Source: Zymoseptoria tritici IPO323
Taxonomy: Eukaryota; Ascomycota; Dothideomycetes; Mycosphaerellales; Mycosphaerellaceae
DNA length: 64,000 nt
Direction of reading: 5' to 3'
Assembly (NCBI RefSeq): GCF_000219625.1
Contig: NC_018214.1
Span: forward strand, 868,001-932,000
Translations under genes and position numbers: made by a program
The notes under the pieces: model-generated
What the model saw: only the letters and a program-made list of their open reading frames with translations
Databases searched by the model: none
Told to the model about the DNA's origin: nothing
Shown: positions 1 to 11,000 of the stretch, piece after piece
Layout: the number at the start of each line of letters is the position of its first letter
How positions within the stretch are numbered: the stretch's first letter is position 1

Positions 1-706
1 CTGTCATCCCACATCGCCCCCATTTTCATAAAGTCGTCAAGCGCCACCATCCAATCTGAGGACCAACCACGCGGCGCTCCAACCGACCAAACAAGGCTGG
101 ACTCTCGGCATTGAACCCGATGGACCCGAGCCATTCAACACACCGACGAACCAGGTCCTCGCACTCGACGGCTTCTACAGCATGCAGACCCTATGAGCCA
201 CGAGGCCGGCAGCTTCATGCCATGCACGCGCAACGCTCTCGAGGCAACGCCGTTCTTCTTTTCCAGCGTTAAACCTGCGATTTTCAGCAACTGTTCGGTC
301 CCGTTGACCTCGGCGAGGGCAAGCACGGGATAGTCGAAGCGGGACTAGCTATAGACTTTATGCAGCACGCAGGGCCAAGCGCGACCTGACACGCCGTTGT
401 TGAAAAAGTCCCCGCATCGAGCCTCCCCATATTCCATGGCGTCGCATCCAGACGAGACCTTTACGATGTTGAGTGTGGGCCAGGCGAGTTCGGGTCGATC
501 TACATTTCTGGGGAAATGGACTTTTCCTACAACACTCTGCCGCCTCCACGTTTCTGGTTTCCTGTTCGCCCGGTCTGCGCTGCATTCATCACAACTTTCA
601 CTCGCAGGGGCGTAGGCTCGCAGGAACTGGACGAGTCATTTCGCGGACTGTGATCCTGTGAAGCACAGGATCTCTTTGCGCTTGGATCTCCTTTGCGTCT
701 GTCAGG
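1..706. other. intergenic / unassigned left edge
   Basis: I see no supported gene in this 0.7 kb. A minus-strand open frame of 63 codons (135-326) has a fairly coding-like composition and could be the end of a gene that starts outside the recognisable frame, but it has no motif I know and no clear splice sites. The rest, just upstream of the rhodopsin-domain gene, presumably contains that gene's promoter. Confidence 0.4.
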
Positions 707-2572
707 ATGCCAGGAAATCTCGAACTGCCGCCACCAGAGGTCATTGCAGCATGGCCTGGTGAGTACATTGGATAACAAGGTAATCATCGACAACACGCTG
801 ACGAGCGCAACCTACAGCACCAAATCATGTCAACCCCGAGCGGAGGGCGTGGATGCCTGCATTCTCCGGAACGCTTCAAGCGGTTACGACTCTGCTGGTG
901 GTCACGAGATTGATTCTCAGGGCGCAGAGAAGGGCGGGGGGTTTGGGCATTGATGATGTGTGTCGAACGTGACTCCCGTTGGAAATGCTTGGCTGACAGT
1001 CTGGAGGCGATGCTCTTCCTTGGGTTCCTCGCTGGCACGATGTGAGTTGACCGTGACAGTCGTTTGGATGCTTCGACTAACGATTTGACAAGGTTCACAT
1101 GTGTCGCTATCTTGGGCGCGGGACAATACGGCTTTGACAGACACATCTACGATATCGACTTCACCAAAGTTACCGAAACGGCACTCATAGCCTGGCTATC
1201 GCAACTGGCCTTCCTTGTGAGCACATCGGCCACGAAAGTGTCAGTGTTACTGGTAAGAAGCTGAATTAGAAGGCCTAAATATTCCGAGATAGTCTCGGAC
1301 GCTGAGCCTTCGTCTATTCCATTACTGACGTTCCCAGGCTTACAGACGTGTCTCGGCCGGCTCGCTGTCCAGGTACTGGAAGGTATGTTGGCAGTATGAC
1401 CATCACGACTCTAGCGGAGCGCTGACTCTATTGCAGTGGGGTACCGTCAGTGCAATCGGATTTACCGTAAGTCTATGAAGGGTCAAGGCTCGCATCGTCC
1501 GAGACTGTCTCCCGTACAGCGCCGGGTCTTGCATCGCTGTTGAAGCATTGCTGACCCTTATATCTCTCGACGTTCAGGTAGCTTACTGCATCGCATTCGT
1601 CGGTAAGTAGAGGAGAGGGCAAAAAGCTTCGCAAGCTCGTTGTCGCCAAATCCTGCCAGCTCCCGCTCTAACACGACACAGGTGTTCTTATCGGTGGCTG
1701 CCGGCCGGTCAACGCATACTGGAGAGCATACGACCCCGTCTACGCTGCCTCGGTCGAGTACACTTGTATCCCAACCAAGTTCCTCAACCCCCTGTCTGGT
1801 GGACTGTCCGTGGTCAGCGACTTCTACGCCGTGGTCTTACCTATTGGTCTCCTCTGGCATCTCAAAATCAGCAAGCGACAACGTTATGCATTGAACGCTG
1901 TAGGTCTTGCCAAATTACCCTGCCCGCATACCTTTTGCGTCCAAGGCTGACACTGCTTTCTTTCAGGTCTTCAGCCTCGGCTTCGTGGTGGTCATCGTGG
2001 GCATCGTCAGGACTGTCTCGTGAGTTTCTCCAACGACGTTGATCGGCTGCCTTCAAGACAACGCTAACCCATCCAAAAGTCTGCAAAAGTTAGGCCATAC
2101 CTGGGATCTCACGTGAGAAGGTTTTGAAGCCTCAGTCTGGGCGCAACTCGAGACCCAACTCGCCATCATCTGTGCCGGCATGCCCGCGCTGCGAATCTTC
2201 TTCCGTAGCTTCCTCAGATCCAACACCGTGCTCGACAGCAACACGGGCGGTATCAGCAACATGAGTTTTCGGGAATCTGCCGACGGAGCGAAGATACTCA
2301 GCACCTTCCAAGTGGAGCAATGGTCTGTCCGAGATGGTGATTTCGGAAGCTTGATACTTGGGAAGGCGGAGCAGGAATGGACCACGGTTCACGAAATCGA
2401 GGTGGACGAGATCACGACGATGCCGGAGCGAACGGCGATCAGGACGGCGTCGGAATATGAAGCATTGGCATTGGAGGACATCAAGAATTTCAAGGCTTCA
2501 AATCTGTATTCTGGGTGGAGAAATTCTTCCGAAAACTCATCGGAAGTCGATGGCAGCTCGGATCGGAGATGA
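707..2572 (+). pseudogene. fungal rhodopsin-domain (7-TM) membrane protein, interrupted by one in-frame TGA
   Basis: Splicing ten exons gives a typical member of the fungal integral-membrane rhodopsin-domain family (Pfam Fung_rhodopsin type): exons 707-758, 818-959, 1000-1041, 1093-1252, 1338-1382, 1437-1466, 1578-1602, 1682-1899, 1967-2019 and 2080-2572. Family landmarks include the N-terminal P-N-x-x-N-P segment, G-x-D-D after TM1, QYGFDRHIYDI, the TM with KVSVLL, the GC-x-P-V-N-AYW loop, YTCIP and APAL-like GMPALR near the last TM. A hydrophilic cytosolic tail follows. All splice sites are GT-AG with matching phases. The frame contains TGA at 2114-2116, exactly where the intact paralogue at 12721-14382 has Trp (WD-x-x-W). 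Everything downstream is open to the stop at 2570-2572. The donor-like GTGAGA overlapping the TGA would give an intron of only about 20 bases, too short to be real. A recent nonsense mutation (TGG to TGA), a sequencing error or readthrough are the options. No transport substrate or ligand is known. Confidence 0.8.
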
Positions 2573-2902
2573 GGACAATTTATCGAAATGCCAATCTGTT
2601 CACGTTCATTTGCGGCGTCGACAATGCACGCGAGGTATACAGAACGCTGGATGTCTTGCTTGCTGCATGCTATCTGGGCGAAGTGCTCAGTGTCAGCAAC
2701 AAGGGAAAGATGCATTCATTGCCGGTCGGTGTTCTCCTAGCCATGTGCCAATGTCATGCTGGCTCGCGAGTGTAAATACGAGGATCAATTGAGACTCCAT
2801 CTGGCTAACAAATTAATGCATGAACAGGAACAATTCGAACCATGGTCCAGTCAAATGGGAGCACGACAACAGGAACATCGTTAATCCGCGACATTGGTTG
2901 CT
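2573..2902. other. intergenic, nothing recognised
   Basis: This lies between the 3' end of the rhodopsin-domain gene (plus) and the 3' end of the decayed lactonase gene (minus). It is therefore a convergent terminator region. Open frames here are short and shadow the neighbouring genes. Confidence 0.5.
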
Positions 2903-4044
2903 TCACGTGAAGAACCCGCCGTCCTTGTTCTGCTGTACCTGCAGCTCGAGGAAAGTGGTCTCGTCATGACTGGGAACAACCTTGTCCTTGGTCAAGCGTT
3001 CAAGTTGATTCAACCTGTGGGTTGAGCGAGACCTGCTGCAGAAAGTCAAGGTTTGTTACGCGTCTAGCTTCAGTTTCATTCACTCACCACGCAGGATGAT
3101 CACGAGCAAGCCACCCCTGAGGAATGCCGTCTCGCCAATTTCGATGACATGGCAATGGTCGGAGATGAACAGGACCGTCACGTTCGGGCATGTTGATCTG
3201 CATACCGATGAAGCCGTCTGTGTGACGAGGTAGGTAACGCCGGAGATGATTTAGGCCTCACTTGTTCGATCATCGGAGGTCTTCCGGTTGCTATGTATGA
3301 CAAGAACGGTCAGTGAGACTCCTTCCGCTTTGAGTAGTTGCTGGGACAGTAGGCTAAACTCTAACAAAACTTACAGGTCGAGCATCAGGTACGGAGGTAA
3401 TGTTTCAGGTATACTCCGTCATCCGCGCCAGTTGCACTGACCGGACAGCGGACCTCAGTTCCATATTCCTCGAGATCAGCTTGCATGTTGTGCAGAGATA
3501 GCCAAGGTCGCACAAGATCATGAAAGCAGTAGCGCTCGTGCGTCACGATATGTACGCATGCATGTCCTACCATTGATCTTCTTGACTGATCGCTTGATTG
3601 ACGAATACTCACATGAACCCAAATCTCGATGTCCTTCCTGTCCAAGAACGAGTCGGTCAAGGTGAAGACTTGACATTCTCAATCTTGTGGCCTGTCACTT
3701 CTATCGCCACATCCAGCTCGTGCTGAGGCTCAGACCTCACTCTCGTGAAAACGTCGGACATACTGGTCGGGGACTCCTTGCCACACCCAGTCTCACACAG
3801 TGTCAGACCCTCGATCGGGTGGTTGATGAGGACACAATATGGGGAGCGCTCGTCGCTTGTTGACGGTCGGGATTTCCTTGGTGTCGTGCAACGATGTGTT
3901 GCCGCCATGCAGAACGGAGCCCTCGTCCGCCTCCAGCCATACGACCGCAAGAAGGTGGAACTTGGTTCCCGCTGGTGCAACATTTGAGACGTGGTTTGGC
4001 ACGGATCCGCTGTCCAGCTGCTGGTGAACCGCCGTCGATGCCAT
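2903..4044 (-). pseudogene. metallo-beta-lactamase / N-acyl homoserine lactonase-like pseudogene
   Basis: Read on the minus strand from the ATG at 4044, the pieces line up in order with fungal AttM/AiiA-like metallo-beta-lactamase-fold lactonases. The order is: N-terminus with LDSGSVP; HPIEGL then ETGCGK in another frame; VFTRVRSEPQHELDVAI; a VTGHKIENVK helix; FLDRKDIEIWVH; SATGADDGVYLKHYL; INMPERDG; ISDHCHVIE; GIPQGWLARDHPAW; and LTKDKVVPSHDETTF before a stop at 2903-2905. At least four frame changes separate these blocks and TGA stops occur in frame, for example right after KHYLRT. Between ENVK and FLDRKD the stretch that in homologues carries the zinc-binding HxHxDH motif is missing. The gene is therefore dead both as a reading frame and as an enzyme. 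It may once have opened lactone rings of signalling molecules or mycotoxins, which is inference from the family. Confidence 0.72.
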
Positions 4045-5608
4045 GGTCTGCGTGCTATCAGTGGCAGCGCTAGAGGGAATGAGAATCCGACTGAATGCTG
4101 GCTCGCACGTCGCACGCGCGAAATTGCGGCCGCTCACATACATATGTGCTCTGCGTGCTCCTCGTCATATTGACCACCGCTCGGTCATCACGGCCAATGC
4201 GAATGCTCCTCCGTATTGTCGCACCTACAGATGAGGGGAAGCATGTGTATACATCACACAAGATGCGGGGACAAAACGCATGTATCGCTACCTCCTACAA
4301 GCATGTAAGTCGTGGAATTGGACGGACCGTCGGAGAGGGTGGCGAAGCCAATCCCTGCGTTCGCTACACGGAGTTGACGGAATCCGCGGAGCATCCAGAT
4401 GGGCCTGTACCTGGTGCAAGCGATCCGAGAAAGCCGCTACCCTCAACCCTGTACCAACCAGGTGTATGCTCCCAAGCCTGGCGGCTGTGTTATGTCGTCG
4501 CGGTAGAGGATTGCAGGCCAAGCCTCCAATCTGCCGTATATCTGGCTCCTTGAACGCGGTATGGTTCGGATCGTACATCGCAATGCAGGAGCTTGCATTC
4601 GGCAGATGAATGATCAAGATCGTCGTTGTCAAACACAAAAAAGTACGCCGATCAAGCCGATCTGTGTAGACGCCCTGAGCGTGGGGGTGGGTTCCAAGAC
4701 GTGGAGTAAAGTTTTCGGCCACAGGGGCCAACTCCCGAACCTGGTCTTTCGCCTCCACCTCCATCCATCATGACCACAAGGTTTGAAACGACGAACGATG
4801 GCCGACAGGCCGATCGGACCTGTCCCAATTCCCAAAAGCCTGTCTTACCCAGCATATGCACGAGTGTAAGCGCTGCGCATGCCCGGTGCATCCGGGTCTA
4901 CTACTGCGCGGCGCGCCCTACGATCGACAGCAGATGCAGAAAAAGTGACCGATCATATTTGACAGGTTGACTGCGCATTCGGATGAGATACGGGATGCAG
5001 ATTGATACTGCAGCTGTACCGCGGATTGAATGGACTTCAATCTGTTGGCTGCCAGATTCAGACTAACGGATCCGAACGAGCGTCAAGCATCGTGATCACC
5101 TGGAAGCAGACCAACAGAAGCCGTACGTTGAGATCTTCGGACGTGCGGTCGTTGCTGGTGTTGTGCCCGGATCTACTCCACGCTTTTCACCGGGAGTTTC
5201 ACTCACCATGTGTCATGTGCGAGCTTGCCGTTCACTGCGACCAAGGTCCCGAACTATAAAGTTAATCTGCGTGGGATGTATCACAAATGCTAGAGCATTG
5301 GACCGATTCCTTTTCCCTCATCTAGCCATGCGCGTGACTGCTGTACTGACCCGTCTTATTACCTCCGTACATGGACCCGCCTTGATGGGTTTGTGCTTGG
5401 TTCGTGACTGATCAGGTTGCATTTCGTGCTCTCCGCTGAGTCGTGCCGGCCTATGTAAGAAGAGGATACTGCCGGCTCTTCGTTACTTGGGTCAATCTCA
5501 CTCTCCACCATCTCACGTACATATTGCTTTCCGGATCTCTCTCCAACATTCTTCTTGTTGCCTCCTCTGATCCTACCTCTTCCAGATACACTCTTCCGCT
5601 CCTCAAAA
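4045..5608. other. 1.56 kb intergenic, no supported gene
   Basis: Only short overlapping open frames on both strands, none with a domain or a plausible exon chain. The last 200 bases are pyrimidine-rich on the plus strand, as is common just upstream of fungal start codons, and probably hold the promoter and 5' leader of the GNAT gene. Confidence 0.5.
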
Positions 5609-6442
5609 ATGTCTCCTCTCATCATCGACGACCACAGCCCGAGCGTATCACCCACACGCAGGGCTCGTTCGAGCTCGTTCGCGGTCACCATGGCTAAGCC
5701 GAGAGACTGCCCGCGGCTCGTCGACATCGAATTCTGCGCCTTCGCAAATGAGAGAACGAACCACCTTCTCTCATACCGAGACCCACACCAAAAGGCTGAT
5801 TCCGAACGCGCCGTGCGATGCTACCGATCACTTCTTCGACGGAACAATCGTAGAGCCGGCTCATCCATCGTCAGCTTCCGGAAGGTGACGGACACAACAA
5901 CAGGAAAGATCATCTCGTTCGCCAAAACAGAGTTCAAGGCGTACACGGAAGAGGAGCTTGCCAGTCGGCCAGATACCGGGCATGAGGGCGAGTCTAGGAT
6001 GAATCGGGATTGGTTTGCTCTCAATGAGAAATGGAGGCGTGCCTACGTCGGGACCCGGCGTCACTGCTGTAGGTACATGATCAGCACAACAATTTTTGCC
6101 TCGACTGACAATCCAACAGATCTTGGCATGGTCGCTACCCAACCGGCCTACCAGCAACGCGGTGCAGCTACCATGATCCTCGAACCCATTCTTGGCGATG
6201 CCGACGCAGAAGGCGTGGAGTGTTATCTCGAGGCCACCTCGACCGCGAAACCGCTTTACGAGAGACATGGTTTCGTCGCCGTCGGCGAGCTCAGCTTCGA
6301 TCCGGCAGCGTACGGCGTCTTTGGTTACAAGGTCGAGACACAGACTGTCATGGTCCGTGGCGCGTTGGACTCCCGTGGGGTGAGGCAAGAGGTGACGCCG
6401 TGGAATGTTGAGACGGGTCCAGTACAAGCGATGCTTTCTTAG
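5609..6442 (+). CDS. GNAT-family N-acetyltransferase
   Basis: Two exons, 5609-6068 and 6120-6442, give 260 residues. The 51-base intron is a multiple of three, so the frame also stays open through it. Splicing restores the acetyl-CoA binding block YLGMVATQPAYQQRGAA, which fits GNAT motif A (hydrophobic strand, then Q/R-x-x-G-x-A). It is followed by the beta-strand YLEATSTAKPLYERHGF, the usual GNAT C-terminal signature in which the conserved Tyr and Gly follow the acetyl-CoA site. The N-terminal third has the layout of small-molecule acetyltransferases of this superfamily in fungi. The start at 5609 sits in AAAAATG and is preferred over upstream non-ATG codons. The substrate cannot be told from sequence. 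The protein has no targeting signal and is probably cytosolic. The neighbouring genes are unrelated. Confidence 0.85.
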   Translation: MSPLIIDDHSPSVSPTRRARSSSFAVTMAKPRDCPRLVDIEFCAFANERTNHLLSYRDPHQKADSERAVRCYRSLLRRNNRRAGSSIVSFRKVTDTTTGKIISFAKTEFKAYTEEELASRPDTGHEGESRMNRDWFALNEKWRRAYVGTRRHCCRYMISTTIFASTDNPTDLGMVATQPAYQQRGAATMILEPILGDADAEGVECYLEATSTAKPLYERHGFVAVGELSFDPAAYGVFGYKVETQTVMVRGALDSRGVRQEVTPWNVETGPVQAMLS

Positions 6443-6872
6443 AGAGCGGGAGGTCAGAGTTACACGTGCGCTGCACGAGCATGTATGTTGTGCAACGGAG
6501 GGGCATCTCCGAAAAGCTGATTAGATTGAGTCCGAGGATGGATGGAAAGGACAATGACACTCCGCCATGTTCGTGGCACTTGAAGAGAAAGCGGCGGGAG
6601 AGCGGCGTTTTGTTGTGGGAGGCATTTAGATCGCAGCTGTATCGCGAATATGTAAATAGCGAATTGAGTATGTTCAAATGTTCATCATGCGAGGAGTCAC
6701 TGGAGGACAAAGATTATGAGTGAGACGGCAAGAAGGCCGACTTTTAGGCTCTTAGCGTCGCATTATGTCATCCTTCTGTCGGCTTTTGATCGAACACTGG
6801 ATGAGTCTCTGCGCAAACACAATCCGCCGCCGTCGACACTGAACACGAACACTCAGCACCGACTCGATTATC
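6443..6872. other. intergenic, promoter side of the PBDC1-like gene
   Basis: 430 bases without a supported gene between two plus-strand genes. It should contain the 3' end of the acetyltransferase transcript and the promoter of the downstream gene. I see no TATA box or other clear element. Confidence 0.4.
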
Positions 6873-7510
6873 ATGTCTCTCAGCGCGCCAGGAGGTGCTC
6901 CGCCGATCAATGCAGAGGAGGCCGACAACTATGAGGAGATCGAGAAGCAATTCGCAGTGAAAGGTACGCCCACCTGGATGCGCCGACCATGATTTTCACC
7001 TGACAAGCATTCAGTCGTCGAGCACATGTCCACGTACTGGTCGATCCTCGAAAAGCTCCCTGGATCCAAGCTCCGACTCACGAAAATGGACGATGACATC
7101 CTCGAGCACTTCAACTCAGAATTCCCCGACTTTGACCTCAAAGCCACCATCAACGAGGACGACATGAAGAGCAAGGCAGGAAAGGAGAAGTGGCGCAACT
7201 TCATCAATCAATACGAGAACAAGGTGGAGGACTACAACTTTGGCACAATGCTGCGAGCAAACACCGCGGAGGAGTATGGACAGGAAGGAACGATTTTTGG
7301 TGAGCAAGCAAGAACGTGAATAGAGCAAGAACGGAATTCTAATGATAGGTCCAGCTGTACGCATGCAATTCTATGCGATAGAGATTGCGAGGTGAGTTTG
7401 ATTTACGTACAAGTTTGCGCATGCTTCATCTTGCTGACTCGGTGCTCAGGAATCGGGCTGGATTGAACGACTGGGTGTACGAGAAGGCGACTGGCAAAAA
7501 GGCATCGTGA
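6873..7510 (+). CDS. PBDC1-family protein (yeast Ypl225w/Chp1 homologue)
   Basis: Four exons (6873-6963, 7015-7299, 7349-7391, 7450-7510) encode 159 residues. All introns are about 50-60 bases with matching phases. The product matches the compact PBDC1 (old name 'polysaccharide biosynthesis domain-containing protein 1') family over its full length. Evidence is the N-terminal NAEEADNYEEIEKQFAVK helix, HMSTYWSILEKLPGSKLRLTK, the MDDDILEHF and FPDF blocks, KEKWRNFI, and the C-terminal NRAGLNDWVYEKA. In budding yeast the homologue Ypl225w (Chp1) acts on nascent eEF1A as a ribosome-associated chaperone. I infer the same cytosolic role here. The old name suggests polysaccharide synthesis but nothing in the sequence supports that. 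Confidence 0.87.
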
Positions 7511-8017
7511 GCCGAATCATCCGATTGGACTTCTTCAGTCAAGCGGTTTGTGTCGAGATCCGCTCTGCGTGCCAGGTCAGTCACCGCGCCCATTGTTGAA
7601 ATGCTGTGAACGCAATGTTTGCGATCTAGGTCGTACCCACCTCTTCGAGATGCTGCTCCGTCAGTACTTGGCCCGGATCAAGTCGAGAAATTCCTTCGTG
7701 ACAAGGAGGCTGGGAGGACACATGGCGCGTGGTGTTCCAGAAGTCGCACGGAAGAGAAACGAGGTCTTCATTGGAAGTGTGGCGCCAGGCAAGTAGATGA
7801 AAAGATGCGTCGCCTTGGCAAAAAGAACAATACTAGTCGGACATTCTTTGGTCTCCCTCCCGCTTCGGTACATTCACGAGTGGCATCTCAAAGCACTTCA
7901 CTTCGGCTCTGTCATGGTCCGTGCAACTCTATCTTCACTATCTTCACCTTGCAAACATCGCCCGTTTCTCACGTTTGCAGCTCTCCAAGCACATTTGCAA
8001 ACCAGCGCGATGCCAGT
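7511..8017. other. upstream region of the ABC exporter
   Basis: About 500 bases between the PBDC1-like stop and the ABC transporter start. The transporter's frame is open back to 7619 but has no in-frame ATG before 8018, so this is read as promoter and leader rather than coding sequence. Confidence 0.55.
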
Positions 8018-11000
8018 ATGACGGACACCAAACAGACAGATCGGCAGCGGCATAAGCGGCAAGGATCGGACGACAGCGCAGCCAAGTCAAGCGAAGAATC
8101 GTTCGCAGCGTCCAGCCCAGCCAGTGGCGATAAGCGGAAAAAGGCGCAATGGCGGTCGCTCTTCGTCTTCACGACTCGAAGCCACATCCCCGTGCTCAGT
8201 GTTGGCGTCATAACATCCATAGCGGCCGGCGCAACTGGTCCTGCACAGACCAAAGTCATCGGATGGTTGTATCAAGGCTTCACGGATTATGCCCAAGGGA
8301 CGATTGACGGCGATGAATTCATGCGAAAGGAGCTGAAGTATGTTCTATACCTGACACTCATCGGCATCGTCAGCTGCATTCTTCACAGCGTCGACTTTGC
8401 GGCATGGCTGGCCTTCGGAGAATTGCAGGCGAAGAGCGCGCGCGATCGACTGTTCCACGGCTTGCTCGACAAGGAGATCGAATGGTATGACATGCGCAAG
8501 AATGGCATCGGAGCCATGCTGCCTCGTCTGCAGGCGCAAATCCGAGAGCTCCAACTCGCGGTGGCCCAGCCAATGTCTTCGCTATTCACACTGAGCGCGA
8601 CTGCAATTCTATCACTTATCCAGGCTTTTGTCGTTTCCTGGGACCTCACGCTGGTCACACTTGCGACCGTTCCTCTGATCTTAGGCCTGGTCATTTGGTG
8701 CTCGCACGGCATGGAGAAGAACATCTCCAAACAAGAAGAGTGCCTCACCGAGGCGCAGAAATACACGACCAGCGCATTTGCGTCCATCGAGACCGTCAAA
8801 TGCTTCAACGGCCAAGAGATTGAGGCCGAGAAATACAGCGCTAGGGTGCAACAGGCCGCGCAATGGTACGCATGGGTGGCGCATGCCAGTGCTCTCCAGA
8901 TGTCTCTCGTGGTATTGCTCTCGGTGTCAATGTTCGTGCAAGGCTTCTACTATGGTGGAGTCCTCGTTCGCAAGGGAACACTGAACTCCGGCGATGTCAT
9001 CACCACCTTCTTCTCTGCCGTCGGCGCCTTCCAGGCGATTCAAGGCATCATCCCTCAGATGATTGTCTTTGAAAAAGGTCGCGCAGCCGGCTCAACTTTG
9101 CGGACCATCATGGCTCAAGTCCTCAAGGACCCTAGCACGAAAAGCTCCAATGGCCAACTTTGTCCTGAGACTTGCATTGGCGATATCGATGTCAAAGACC
9201 TGACGTTTGCCTATCCGACCCGACCAGATCTGCCCGCGCTGAGAAATGTGACTATGTTCCTCAAGGGTGGCGATTTTACGTTCCTCATCGGGAGAAGCGG
9301 CTCCGGCAAGAGCACTATTGGACAGCTATTAATGCGCTTCTACACTGCGCCTCATGGCCAGATCTCTATCGACGGCCGGTCGTTGGATTCGCTCGACACG
9401 AATTGGGTGCGGTCTAACATTACGCTCGTCGAGCAAACGAGTCTGCTTTTCAACGATTCGGTCTATCGAAACATCGCCTTCGGAGCGATAGACTACACGA
9501 ACAAGACCAGAGCAGAAGTCATGGAAGCTGCAGAGTTTGCACTTCTTCAGCTGATGATCACCGATCTACCTCAAGGACTTGACACTCCAGTGGGATTCAA
9601 AGGTGGGTCAATGTCTGGCGGGCAGCGTCAGCGCATGGCCCTGGCGAGGGCGAGGTTGCGAGACACACCAATCCTAATACTCGATGAATCTACGAGCGCT
9701 CTGGATCACATCAGCCGGACGCTGATGATGGAGGCCATTCGATTGTGGCGAAAGGGTAAGACCACGATTGTCATCACTCACGACATCGGGCAAATTCTGC
9801 CAGATGACTACATGTATCTTCTCGAGGACGGCGCAGTAGTGCAAGAAGGTCATCGGAAGCACCTGGAGAAGCTGAAGTCGGGACCATTTCAAGGCTTTCT
9901 ATCAGAGTCACAGAAGGCTCTCGTCTCACCATTCGAAGATGACGCCGAAGACGAAGACGATTCTGACTCGGAAGATGACGGTACGCGAGGCACGTCTTTA
10001 TACTCCTTTGCGATGTTTGCGGACGATACCCGCATAGATCCTTTCGAAGCTGAATTGTACGCTGGAGAGAGCACCAAGGCAACGAACCAAGTACCTTCTG
10101 TATTTAAGGACGGCAGTCCGCTGCTTGGTATGCGGTCTTATGCGAACAATGGCGGCCCGACATCAGCCTTTGCATCACCTTGGCTGCGCTCCAGCACACT
10201 TGAGCCATTGGGTCCGAGTAAGAAACCCCGACCAGCATCTCGAATCGGTCCGGTCAGGCCTCTTTCTGGGACCGCTGAAAGTCCGACCAGCCCTCGACGG
10301 CACACGCAGGTCTTCGAGAAGCTTGTTGCGGACACTGGTGAATTTGCGGCGAATGCCAGGCGAGGCTCGTTTGGTGTAGCAAGAGTACGCCGTCCGGTCG
10401 AAGCCCAGGAACAGGTCAAGCCGGCCATCGACGACGAGGACAATGGTTGGACACCGGAAGACGATGATGAGGATGAAGGCGAGTTCTTCTCGAAGAAAGA
10501 GAAGAAGACTCTCACAATCATCTTCAAGACCTTGTGGCCGAGTCTCGGCTTGAAAGCGAGAGTTTACCTGGTCCTAGGATTCTGGGGAGCCACGGTCCAC
10601 GCCATTGGCACTCCCATCTTTGCGTTCTTCATCTCGAAGCTGCTCGAGACGTATAATGCTCCTGGTGGCGACACGAAGGGCGCGCTACTGTGGTCGATGA
10701 TGGTGGTTGTGATTGCCTTCATCGACGCAACACATACCTACATGTTTCGCTTCCTCCTCGAAGTCGTCAGTCAAGCCTGGGTCGACTCTCTCCGCGACGA
10801 TGCATATGCTCGGATTCTCGACCAGAAGCGAGAGTTCTTCGAGATGGAACAGAATGGTGTTTCGCGTTTGACCGAGGGTTTGGATCGCAATGCCGAAGAG
10901 ATGCGCAATCTTGTCGGTCGTTTCGCTGCTCTGGTTTGGGTGGCCTTTACGATGATTTCAGTCACGATTATCTGGTCTCTTGTCGTGTCGTGGAAGATTA

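Noticed and set aside
2114..2116. Selenocysteine codon
   Set aside because: Fungi of this group lack selenoprotein machinery and the paralogue has Trp there.
7619..8017. 133-codon N-terminal extension of the ABC exporter frame
   Set aside because: No ATG before 8018 in that frame and no homology; ABC-B transporters start near the chosen Met.
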